A DNA stretch of 5,346 bases from a candidate division CSSED10-310 bacterium (GTDB taxonomy: Bacteria > CSSED10-310 > JAFGDC01): contig JAFGDC010000496.1 of assembly GCA_016932295.1 (NCBI GenBank), positions 1 to 5,346 on the forward strand, read 5' to 3'. The notes below the pieces were generated by a model. It did not search any database. It was not told the DNA's origin and saw only the letters and a program-made list of their open reading frames with translations. Shown here piece by piece: positions 1 to 5,345 of this stretch (position 1 is the stretch's first letter; each line of letters opens with the position of its first letter). Position numbers and translations under genes: made by a program.

Positions 1-340
1 GTCGATATTCGATCCGGTTGCGGTCCACCACCAGCTTCGGCGCGCCGCACGGCGGCAGGCTTTCACCACGACCTAGACCGGTCACGGACAACCGGCAATC
101 GGCGCCGGCGGCCGCGACTCCTTTCCCGAGCACCAGACCGTCCGCCTCGAACCTGATGCTGAACCCGTGCCGCTGATTGACGGCATGAAAAATCATACTA
201 TCAGCGCCATCGACTCCGGGATGAATTCCATAGTCCGCCCGGCTGCCGGTCCCCGGCTCCGCACCCGTCGCAGCCAATCCTCCGCCGGAGCACCACGCAA
301 AGAACAGCACTCCAATGCACACAATTCGAACCATCGCCAT
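1..340 (-). CDS. Secreted protein, N-terminal part, probably of an FG-GAP/integrin-repeat type protein (partial, runs off the left edge)
   Basis: Reading the minus strand from the ATG at 340 gives 113 open codons with no stop before the window ends. The N-terminus is a signal peptide: after MAMVR comes the hydrophobic stretch IVCIGVLFFAW, with likely cleavage near GLAA. The remaining sequence carries the phrases FHAVNQRHGFSIRFEADGL, LSVTGLGRG and, at the edge, DRNRIEYR. From memory this spacing (Ala-Asn-like segment, Phe-x-x-x-Gly-Leu/Val, Gly-x-Gly-Arg, Asn-Arg-Ile/Val-Glu-Tyr-Arg) is typical of the conserved region just before FG-GAP repeats in large secreted proteins of environmental bacteria; no repeat itself is visible. 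A GGGAGGT ribosome binding site lies 3-4 bases before the ATG at 340, and a second in-frame ATG at 334 has better spacing, so the true start may be 334. A strong promoter lies about 110 bases upstream. That this is a secreted-protein gene is fairly sure; the FG-GAP assignment is inference. Confidence 0.7.
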   Translation of the reverse strand, partial: MAMVRIVCIGVLFFAWCSGGGLAATGAEPGTGSRADYGIHPGVDGADSMIFHAVNQRHGFSIRFEADGLVLGKGVAAAGADCRLSVTGLGRGESLPPCGAPKLVVDRNRIEYR

Positions 341-343
341 AAG

Positions 344-350
344 ACCTCCC
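344..350 (-). promoter_or_regulatory. Ribosome binding site of the left-edge secreted-protein gene
   Basis: The minus strand reads GGGAGGT here, close to the ideal Shine-Dalgarno sequence. It lies 3 bases from the ATG at 340 and 9 bases from the in-frame ATG at 334, so the second ATG is at least as likely to be the real start. Confidence 0.6.
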
Positions 351-454
351 CTGGAAGAGCCCATCCGCCTGCAGTCGGAAGCCCTGTGCGTCCGTTCCTG
401 TGGTGTGGATCCCGGCACCCCATCATGATATTTCATTAACAATCATGCCAGTTC

Positions 455-483
455 AAAGTAAAAGTTCTCACATGCGATGTCAA
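455..483 (-). promoter_or_regulatory. Sigma70-like promoter of the left-edge secreted-protein gene
   Basis: On the minus strand a perfect -35 box TTGACA (483 to 478) is followed by exactly 17 bases and then TACTTT (460 to 455), which matches the -10 consensus at three of six positions including the leading TA and final T. Transcription would start near 448, giving a leader of roughly 110 bases before the ATG at 340 or 334. The -35 and spacing are excellent and the -10 is weak, which is common for promoters that need an activator or are repressed. Confidence 0.5.
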
Positions 484-488
484 GAACT
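463..488. promoter_or_regulatory. Operator-like inverted repeat over the left-facing promoter
   Basis: AGTTCT (463-468) and AGAACT (483-488) form a perfect 6-base dyad with centres 20 bases apart, about two helical turns. Inside it ACAT (470-473) and ATGT (477-480) form a second small dyad around GCG. The right arm shares one base with the -35 box and the left arm lies in the promoter spacer. A further half-site, CAGTTC on the plus strand (449-454), directly abuts the -10 box. This arrangement suits a dimeric repressor or activator. The function is inferred from position and symmetry only. Confidence 0.35.
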
Positions 489-570
489 GTGCGGATAAAA
501 GTCGTTTTTTTTAAAGGCAAAAGGAGGTTTTTACCAGGGAGTGCGGATCCAGCGGCGGCAGGTGGTCTGG

Positions 571-587
571 GCCGGTATTGGACCGGC
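571..587. other. GC-rich hairpin in the leader region of the DUF1028 gene
   Basis: GCCGGT (571-576) and ACCGGC (582-587) form a perfect 6-bp stem with the 5-base loop ATTGG, extendable by two G-U pairs. No T tract follows on either strand, so an intrinsic terminator is not supported. It could be an RNA leader structure if transcription of the DUF1028 gene starts upstream of it, or a chance palindrome. Confidence 0.25.
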
Positions 588-681
588 TTCGTTATTTCAT
601 CGGGCTTGGTTCGGTTTGGTTTGGTTTCGGGGGGAAGGGCAGCCGGCGGTGATTATTTTTAAAATTGTGTATCATCACGGC

Positions 682-690
682 GGGAGGTGA
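682..690 (+). promoter_or_regulatory. Ribosome binding site of the DUF1028 gene
   Basis: GGGAGGTGA is a near-perfect complement of the 16S rRNA 3' end and sits 6 bases before the ATG at 697, fixing that start. Its TGA is also the stop of an upstream open frame that begins at GTG 541. Confidence 0.75.
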
Positions 691-696
691 ACCGGT

Positions 697-1761
697 ATGA
701 AAAAACTGACGGCGGGATGGTTGATACTACTGGTGGCGGTGCCTGTATTGGGGGCGGAGCCGGCGAATCATGCCGGCACGTTTTCCATCGTGGCGTATGA
801 TCCGATGATGGAGGAATGGGGGGTGGCGGTGCAGTCCAAGTTCCTGGCGGTGGGGTCGGCGGTGCCGTTCGCGCGTGCCGGGGTCGGTGCGGTGGCCACG
901 CAGGCCATGGGCAATACGGCGTATGGGCCGGAAGCGTTGGCCTTGATGGCCTTGGGGGTGCCGGTGGAGCAGGTGATCGGGGTAGTGACCGGCAAGGATG
1001 CGCAACGTGATTTCCGGCAGGTGGGTGTGGTGGACGGCGCCGGACATGTCGCGGCATGGACGGGATCATCGTGCAGTGCGTGGGCGGGACACGTGACCGG
1101 ACTCAATTTTTCCGTCCAGGGCAACATCTTGACCGGCGAGGAAGTGATTCAAGCCATGGCGGCCTCCTTCGAGACCTCGCAGGGGCCGCTTGGCGTGCGG
1201 CTGATCAAGGCGCTGCAGGCCGGCCAGGGAGCGGGTGGTGACAGTCGCGGCCGACAGTCGGCGGCGTTGCTGGTGGTGCGCCGGGGTGGCGGATACGGTG
1301 GCAACGATGACCGATTTATCGATCTGCGGGTGGATGACAATCCTGAACCGATAGTGGAGCTTGAGCGGCTGTATGGCTTGCACGAGACTTTTTTCCAGGG
1401 TGCCTCCTACGTGCGGTCGGGGCGGGAATTCATGGCCGCAGGCAAGCATGCGGCGGCGGAACGGGCGTTCTCGTTCGCCATCCGGATCGCCGAGCGCAAC
1501 ATGACGGAGCCGTATCTCCTGAACGCGGTGGCGTGGGAGTTGGCGCTGGCCGACATGAGGTTGGACAAGGCGCTGCGTTTCGCTGCGGCGGCGGTTGTGC
1601 TGGCTCCGGACAACGCCAACATCTGGGATACCCTCGGCGAGGTGTACGCTCGGCAGGGTGAGTTCAAGAAAGCCGTGGCCGCGGCGGCGAAGGCGGTGGC
1701 CCTGGAGCCGGAATCCACCGAGTTCGCCGCCCGGTTGGAAACATGGAAGAAGGCGAGGTGA
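697..1761 (+). CDS. Exported DUF1028 protein (Ntn-hydrolase-like) with C-terminal TPR repeats
   Basis: This 354-residue protein has a signal peptide (MKK, hydrophobic core to about residue 19, likely cleavage after VLGA at 20). Residues about 28-230 match the DUF1028 family throughout: TFSIVAYDP, WGVAVQSKFLAVGS, GVGAVATQA, RQVGVVDGAG, a cysteine-containing WTGSSCSAWAG, the NILTGEEV stretch, GGDSRGRQSAALLVVRR and DLRVDDNPEPI. From family knowledge DUF1028 is grouped with Ntn hydrolases; its enzymatic activity is not established as far as I recall. Thr28, which directly precedes FSIVAYDP, is the obvious candidate N-terminal nucleophile, exposed only if processing removes residues 1-27. Residues about 231-340 form two to three TPR-like helix pairs (for example FAAAAVVLAPDNANIWDTL and the one ending AVALEPES), which suggest a partner-binding tail. 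Expected location is the periplasm or outside. The start is secured by GGGAGGTGA six bases upstream. The protease gene follows 140 bases downstream on the same strand, but behind its own promoter candidate. Confidence 0.9.
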   Translation: MKKLTAGWLILLVAVPVLGAEPANHAGTFSIVAYDPMMEEWGVAVQSKFLAVGSAVPFARAGVGAVATQAMGNTAYGPEALALMALGVPVEQVIGVVTGKDAQRDFRQVGVVDGAGHVAAWTGSSCSAWAGHVTGLNFSVQGNILTGEEVIQAMAASFETSQGPLGVRLIKALQAGQGAGGDSRGRQSAALLVVRRGGGYGGNDDRFIDLRVDDNPEPIVELERLYGLHETFFQGASYVRSGREFMAAGKHAAAERAFSFAIRIAERNMTEPYLLNAVAWELALADMRLDKALRFAAAAVVLAPDNANIWDTLGEVYARQGEFKKAVAAAAKAVALEPESTEFAARLETWKKAR

Positions 1762-1807
1762 GTCATAGTGTGGAAATCCGGGGAACGTAAGTGAATGCAC
1801 GTGTCGT

Positions 1808-1834
1808 TTGACAGATGTGGTCTAATTTAATAAT
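1808..1834 (+). promoter_or_regulatory. Candidate promoter of the papain-family protease gene
   Basis: A perfect TTGACA (1808-1813) is followed after 15 bases by AATAAT (1829-1834), five of six matches to the -10 consensus. The spacer is shorter than the usual 17; at exactly 17 bases the hexamer would be the poorer TAATCA. Transcription would start near 1841, giving a leader of about 60 bases. That leader contains CGCAT (1845-1849) and ATGCG (1860-1864), a 5-bp stem with a 10-base loop. The site lies in the only AT-rich stretch between the DUF1028 and protease genes. Confidence 0.4.
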
Positions 1835-1882
1835 CACATGGTAGCGCATGCTATTGTCGATGCGTCGAGTAGGTGAATCAGA

Positions 1883-1891
1883 GAAGGAGGG
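1883..1891 (+). promoter_or_regulatory. Ribosome binding site that decides the protease start
   Basis: GAAGGAGGG lies about 10 bases before the ATG at 1902. An in-frame ATG at 1848 has no such sequence in front of it and would place 18 charged residues ahead of the signal peptide, so 1902 is preferred. Confidence 0.7.
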
Positions 1892-1901
1892 GTGGGAACA
1901 C

Positions 1902-3989
1902 ATGAAGAACGCACCTATGGCATTTCTTGTTGTGGTGTTGTTGGCGGGTTTGGCGGCTGGTGCGGCGGCAGGTGACGAGGCGGACCGTATCGCGGCGGTG
2001 CAGGCGCGGATTGCCGCGGATGGTTTGAACTGGACCGCCGGTGTCACGTCGATGTCTCATTTGAGTGATGAGGAGTTCCGGTCACTGCTGACCTTGCGTG
2101 AGCCGGAGGGATTCACGCCGCCGGACAGGAGTGCGCCGATCGACATCACGTCTCTGCCGGATGCGTTCAACTGGCGTGATTCAGGTGGCATGACGCCGGT
2201 CAAGAACCAGGCAAATTGCGGTTCATGCTGGGCCTTCTCGGCAATCGGCGCCCTGGAGTCGCAGGTATTGATCAACGATGGTTGGAGCGCTGACCTGGCG
2301 GAGCAGCAATTGGTCTCGTGTGATCCATATGATGCGGGCTGCAACGGAGGCTGGCATACCAGCGCCTGGCAGTTCCTGATGGAGAGCGGCGCCGTGATGG
2401 AAGACTGCATGCCATACGAGGCCTCCAACGGGGTGCCTTGCACCATGACGGAATGTGATTACTACGTGGGCGTCGCCGAGTATGATTATGTCAACGACAC
2501 GGTTGCCGGCATCAAGCAGTCGCTTACCACCGGCCCCGTGGCGGTGGCCATGTACGTGTTTGATGATCTGCGGTATTACACCGGCGGCTGCTACGAGAAC
2601 AACCAGTCTCCGCCGGGCGTCAATCATGGCGTGGTAATCGTCGGCTGGGATGACACCATCTGCGAAGACGGCGCCTGGTTGGTGAAGAATTCCTGGGGCA
2701 CTGACTTCGGTCTGGACGGCTACTTCTGGATCAGGTACGACACCTGCAACATCGGCTATGGCGCTGCGGCGGTGGTACACCGGGCCATCCCGCCGGTGGT
2801 GGTGAGATACGAACGGACCTTGGTGGATGACGGTAACGACGGCATTCCGTCTCCCGGTGAAACATTCGACCTGGAGATCGTACTTCGCAACGTTGGCCGC
2901 GAAGATTCCACGCCGCTCACCGGCACGTTGACCTCCACCACCGAGGGTGTGACCATCCTGCAGGGCGTTTCCGGGTTCTCCGCCATTCCGGCCAGGGCCA
3001 CCGGATTGTGCGATACGGCATTTGTCTGCCAGCTTTCACCCACTCTTCCATCGGGTACGATCCTTCTGTTTCAACTGGCGGTGACCGGTCTGGATGAACC
3101 GTTGGAGATTCAATTCGAACTCATGTCAGGGGAGTGGCGTCAGGTGTTCTTCGATGACTTCGAGACGGGCGAGGGTGACTGGACGCACAGCGCCAGCCGC
3201 GGCATGGACGATTGGGAGCACGGTGTGATCGGTGACAACGTACTGCTGGATCCTTTCGCTGCCTGGTCCGGTACCAATGTCTGGGGCAACAAGCTGTACA
3301 GCGACGGCACGTACCGCCATCGCGCCACCAGGGAACTCCGTTCACCGAGTATCGACTGCAGAAACTGCGAAAATACGTACCTGCGGTTCCGCCGGTGGCT
3401 GACGGTTGAAAAAAGCCGGTACGACCATGCCATCATCAAGATCAACGGCGAACAGATCTGGGAAAACCCGTTCTCCGAACACCTGTTGGACAACTACTGG
3501 GTGGAATGCTGCTATGACATCTCCCAGTATGCCGACGGGCAGCCGGAACTGGTGGTGAGCTTCTCGCTGGACAGTGACCAGGGATTGGCATTCGGTGGCT
3601 GGAATATCGACGATTTCGAGATCCTGGCTGCGTCTGACGAGCCACCGACGGAATACGACGTGACCCTGATATTGAACCAGCCAGTCTACCACGCTGACGA
3701 ACGGTTCCTGTTGACCTACTCGGTCAGCAACCCCACCGCCGGGTGCGACGTCTTCGAAGCCATCGCCCTCGATGTCTTCGGTACCTACTTCTTCTGGCCC
3801 GGCTGGGGAGATCAGATTGATGGTCGCCTGCGGGTGGTGCCTGTCGGCCGTTCGGATGAGGTCATCCTCGATTTCAACTGGCCGGCCGGCGCCGGCGCCG
3901 CGGAGATGCTCTCCTTCATCGCCGTCGATCTGGATGCAGGCAACGGCGCACTGCTGGGCATGGATCAGGTGACGTTCGATTACGAATAG
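1902..3989 (+). CDS. Secreted papain-family (C1A) cysteine protease with three C-terminal beta-rich domains
   Basis: This is a 695-residue exported endopeptidase. A signal peptide covers residues 1 to about 23 (MKNAPMAF, then LVVVLLAGLAAGAAA). A short propeptide follows (about 25-85, with NWTAGV and LSDEEFRSLL). The papain domain spans about 86-293 and all catalytic residues are present: oxyanion Gln103, nucleophile Cys109 in CGSCWAF, His242 in GVNHGVVIVGW and Asn263 in KNSWG. CNGG (147-150) and several other cysteines fit the family's disulfides, consistent with an oxidising extracytoplasmic location. Residues about 297-408 look like a CARDB-like beta-sandwich (DDGNDGIPSPGETFDLEI, then LRNVG). 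Residues about 414-576 resemble a MAM/jelly-roll adhesion module (FFDDFETGEGDWTHS to GGWNIDDFEIL). Residues about 583-695 form a final module with ALDVFGTYFFWPGW and ILDFNWPAGAG. The last three assignments are from pattern memory and less certain than the protease. The likely role is digestion of extracellular protein or processing of surface proteins, with the C-terminal modules binding substrate or anchoring. No standard type IX sorting tail was recognised. Confidence 0.95.
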   Translation: MKNAPMAFLVVVLLAGLAAGAAAGDEADRIAAVQARIAADGLNWTAGVTSMSHLSDEEFRSLLTLREPEGFTPPDRSAPIDITSLPDAFNWRDSGGMTPVKNQANCGSCWAFSAIGALESQVLINDGWSADLAEQQLVSCDPYDAGCNGGWHTSAWQFLMESGAVMEDCMPYEASNGVPCTMTECDYYVGVAEYDYVNDTVAGIKQSLTTGPVAVAMYVFDDLRYYTGGCYENNQSPPGVNHGVVIVGWDDTICEDGAWLVKNSWGTDFGLDGYFWIRYDTCNIGYGAAAVVHRAIPPVVVRYERTLVDDGNDGIPSPGETFDLEIVLRNVGREDSTPLTGTLTSTTEGVTILQGVSGFSAIPARATGLCDTAFVCQLSPTLPSGTILLFQLAVTGLDEPLEIQFELMSGEWRQVFFDDFETGEGDWTHSASRGMDDWEHGVIGDNVLLDPFAAWSGTNVWGNKLYSDGTYRHRATRELRSPSIDCRNCENTYLRFRRWLTVEKSRYDHAIIKINGEQIWENPFSEHLLDNYWVECCYDISQYADGQPELVVSFSLDSDQGLAFGGWNIDDFEILAASDEPPTEYDVTLILNQPVYHADERFLLTYSVSNPTAGCDVFEAIALDVFGTYFFWPGWGDQIDGRLRVVPVGRSDEVILDFNWPAGAGAAEMLSFIAVDLDAGNGALLGMDQVTFDYE

Positions 3990-3991
3990 TC

Positions 3992-4016
3992 CAACGGTTC
4001 GTTATGGTGGCCGTTG
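3992..4016 (+). terminator. Weak hairpin just after the protease stop, possible terminator
   Basis: CAACGG (3992-3997) and CCGTTG (4011-4016) form a perfect 6-bp stem with a 13-base loop, starting 2 bases after the stop codon. There is no T tract behind it, so if it ends transcription it would need help; it may instead be an mRNA 3'-end structure. No better terminator was found in the convergent gap 3990-4195. That gap also holds GCGGC/GCCGC (4146-4150 with 4158-4162) and ACGCC/GGCGT (4170-4174 with 4192-4196), neither followed by T on the minus strand. Confidence 0.2.
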
Positions 4017-4195
4017 CCGCCCCCGGGTCATGCGGTTTCCTCTCCCCATGCGTCACTCGGTCATGATAGCGCCATTGTTCATTACCATGGACCGACCTTG
4101 AATCGTCTGTCAGTAAAAGAAAAGGTGGAAGGGCGGATCGATATGGCGGCGGGATGCGCCGCGGACCACACGCCCGGTGACGGTCAATTCAGGCG

Positions 4196-4954
4196 TTAAA
4201 ACCGGTAGTTGACACCAGCAATCAGGTGGCGCCGTTCTCCAAAACCGCCTTCCACGTCGACTTGCCAGCGGGGCGTGAATGCCCACCTGGCGCCGGCGAG
4301 GACGTTCCACGGGTGACGTTCCTCCAGTTCCACCTCGTAGGTCACCTTACCGAAGATGGGAATGGTAATGTCTCCCTTGTGGTGTTCTTCGGCTTGCTGT
4401 TGGGTGGCGCCGACCCAGATACTCATGGGACCGCGGGCATAACCGACCAGCGGTGTGAGCACCCAGGCGCGGATCGAGGAATAGGATGTGTCCAGTTCTG
4501 CCGCGGTGAGAGCGGTATTGACAGAAAAGAAGAAATTACGGCAGCCGGCCGCCAGGACTATGCCGCCGCCATAGATGAAGCCTTCGTATTCAACCCCGAT
4601 CCGGCCCAGCGGGTCGCCGAGACTCACCTGATTTTCACCTGTCACACCGCCGGCGAGGCCATAGAGGTTCAGAAAGGGCAGCAACCATGCATCGAGCTTC
4701 ACGTTATATTCCTGCAGGCTGTTATCCACTCGGGTACTGGGTAAATTTTCGAGGGGTATCTCCGCTCCGTTCACCTTGAGATCGATGAGATCATAACGCT
4801 GCGTCTGGGTATAGAAATTCAGGCACAGGCCAAACGGCAGGGGAAGTTCATGATCTCCGGCAAGGTGGTGCCAGAGGGGGAGCACGCGGTCCCGTGATTC
4901 CGCGGCGGCGCAGTGGGCTGATGTGAGAACGAACAAGCAGAGCATCTTATGCAC
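4196..4954 (-). CDS. Outer-membrane beta-barrel protein, conserved family of unknown function
   Basis: Starting at the GTG at 4954 gives 252 residues. The N-terminus MHKMLCLFVLTSAHCAAA is a short signal peptide with likely cleavage near residue 18. The rest alternates polar and hydrophobic residues in short strands with glycine and aromatic girdles: LPFGLCLNFYTQTQRYDL, KLDAWLLPFLNLYGL, EGFIYGGGIVLAAG, IRAWVLTPLVGY, SIWVGATQQ, HPWNVLAGARWAF, WQVDVEGGFGERRHLIAG. It ends in Asn-Tyr-Arg-Phe, the terminal aromatic expected for insertion by the BAM complex. From memory it matches an uncharacterised family of roughly 250-residue outer-membrane proteins in proteobacteria and others, with the same FYTQTQ, WLLPFLN, YGGG, WVGA, PWN and GGFG-R landmarks. 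No ligand or transport role is visible. The frame is also open upstream to an ATG at 5062, but that extension is Arg/Ser-rich, has no ribosome binding site and runs through the promoter. The gene converges on the protease gene and is transcribed separately. Confidence 0.88.
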   Translation of the reverse strand: MHKMLCLFVLTSAHCAAAESRDRVLPLWHHLAGDHELPLPFGLCLNFYTQTQRYDLIDLKVNGAEIPLENLPSTRVDNSLQEYNVKLDAWLLPFLNLYGLAGGVTGENQVSLGDPLGRIGVEYEGFIYGGGIVLAAGCRNFFFSVNTALTAAELDTSYSSIRAWVLTPLVGYARGPMSIWVGATQQQAEEHHKGDITIPIFGKVTYEVELEERHPWNVLAGARWAFTPRWQVDVEGGFGERRHLIAGVNYRF

Positions 4955-4961
4955 TGGTACA

Positions 4962-4967
4962 TCCTTT
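4962..4967 (-). promoter_or_regulatory. Ribosome binding site supporting the GTG start of the barrel gene
   Basis: The minus strand reads AAAGGA, seven bases before the GTG at 4954. The next in-frame ATG at 4945 would be 16 bases away, too far. This supports GTG initiation directly ahead of the signal peptide. Confidence 0.6.
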
Positions 4968-5033
4968 CGTGGCTGGATGGAACGGAGGGTGAAGGTCGAT
5001 CGCCGTCTAGCCCTGTTACTTTCTGACTTGGCG

Positions 5034-5062
5034 AGTCTGACCCAAGGAGGCATTGGAGTCAA
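5034..5062 (-). promoter_or_regulatory. Candidate promoter of the barrel gene
   Basis: On the minus strand TTGACT (5062 to 5057, five of six matches to -35) is followed by 17 bases and CAGACT (5039 to 5034, three of six matches to -10). Transcription would begin near 5027 and give a leader of about 70 bases. The -10 match is weak, so this is tentative, but the position fits the GTG start. Confidence 0.3.
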
Positions 5063-5097
5063 GCTGTTTTATCGATCGACTATCGTTTCGGCATAAG

Positions 5098-5140
5098 GAT
5101 TCCGGCACGGATTCTGTCTGCCGGTGGTAGTGCCGGGATC
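5098..5140. repeat. 11-bp inverted repeat (hairpin)
   Basis: GATTCCGGCAC (5098-5108) pairs with GTGCCGGGATC (5130-5140) over 11 positions, ten Watson-Crick and one G-T, with a 21-base loop. It is the longest inverted repeat I found in the window. No T tract follows on either strand, so it is not a standard intrinsic terminator. It may be part of a larger structured RNA or a dispersed palindromic element. Confidence 0.6.
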
Positions 5141-5153
5141 AGTTTGAAAAACA

Positions 5154-5197
5154 CTGTGTCGCCCTGTGAACACAGATGCATTGCGTATGGCTCACAG
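5154..5197. other. Two interlocking 6-bp stems (pseudoknot-like)
   Basis: CTGTGT (5154-5159) pairs with ACACAG (5170-5175). CTGTGA (5164-5169), lying in the loop of the first stem, pairs with TCACAG (5192-5197). The order is that of an H-type pseudoknot with loops of 4, 0 and 16 bases. Each stem is short and could be chance; the two could also be alternative folds. Confidence 0.25.
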
Positions 5198-5208
5198 TCT
5201 ACTACAGA

Positions 5209-5345
5209 AACCAGGCGGAACTCTTTCCAATGGGGTCGAGGCGAAGCGCTCTTTCCAATGGGGTCGTACCCGGAATCTTGTAATCTTCGTCGTGAGGCGT
5301 TGGCGTTCAATCTTCCACGGCAACCAGGCGAGGCGCTCTTTCCAA
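5209..5345. repeat. Short direct repeats, three clear copies, irregular spacing near multiples of 28
   Basis: CTCTTTCCAATGGGGTCG occurs exactly at 5221-5238 and 5249-5266 (offset 28). The 20 bases at 5239-5258 recur at 5326-5345 with one mismatch (offset 87). AACCAGGCG precedes the first copy (5209-5217) and the last (5322-5330). A weaker relative starts near 5295 (AGGCGTTGGCG, then TCTTCCA). Offsets of 28 and 87 put copies in different reading frames. The array may continue beyond the window. Confidence 0.65.

Larger units (their letters stand above)
341..696. other. Divergent intergenic region (356 bases) between the left-edge gene and the DUF1028 gene
   Basis: No convincing gene is seen here. 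Going left to right it holds: the leader of the left-facing gene (about 341-448); that gene's promoter and an overlapping inverted repeat (449-489); a run of eight T (505-512); an AGGAGG sequence (522-527) with no ATG behind it; a hairpin (571-587); four GGTTY pentamers (608-627) followed by a G-rich patch; an AT-rich patch with TAAAAT (660-665) that could be a -10 box without a recognisable -35; and the GGGAGGTGA ribosome binding site of the DUF1028 gene (682-690). A GTG-started frame (541-690) is open across the right half and is treated under findings. Confidence 0.6.

Noticed and set aside
505..512. Run of eight T as a terminator tract
   Set aside because: No stable stem lies directly before it on the plus strand; the nearest dyad ends 17 bases earlier and no gene ends upstream on that strand.
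477..662. Plus-strand 61-codon frame in the intergenic region
   Set aside because: Its ATG has no ribosome binding site, it starts inside the left-facing promoter, and the composition is low-complexity with no domain.
1066..1800. Long minus-strand open frame (244 codons) opposite the DUF1028 gene
   Set aside because: It is antisense to a gene with clear family motifs, is rich in His/Arg/Pro as expected for a shadow of GC-rich codons, and has no recognisable domain or signal peptide.
1848..1901. Upstream ATG start for the protease
   Set aside because: It lacks a ribosome binding site and would put 18 mostly charged residues before the signal peptide. The ATG at 1902 has AAGGAGG in front and begins with a normal signal peptide.
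2223..2780. Minus-strand open frame (185 codons) opposite the protease gene
   Set aside because: It lies entirely opposite the catalytic domain, whose motifs prove the plus-strand frame, and no ribosome binding site or known domain is seen.
4014..4199. Plus-strand 61-codon frame in the convergent gap
   Set aside because: It has no ribosome binding site or recognisable motif, and its end overlaps the 3' end of the barrel gene.
4226..4744. Plus-strand open frame (172 codons) opposite the barrel gene
   Set aside because: The minus-strand frame shows barrel strands and a C-terminal YRF, and this frame is its shadow without a family match.
4900..4942. Lipoprotein box in the barrel protein signal peptide
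   Set aside because: The sequence before Cys15 is Thr-Ser-Ala-His, and His at the -1 position does not fit a lipobox.
4955..5062. Upstream ATG start for the barrel protein
   Set aside because: The 36 extra residues are basic and not signal-like, and they overlap the candidate promoter, whereas the GTG at 4954 has a well-spaced AAAGGA.
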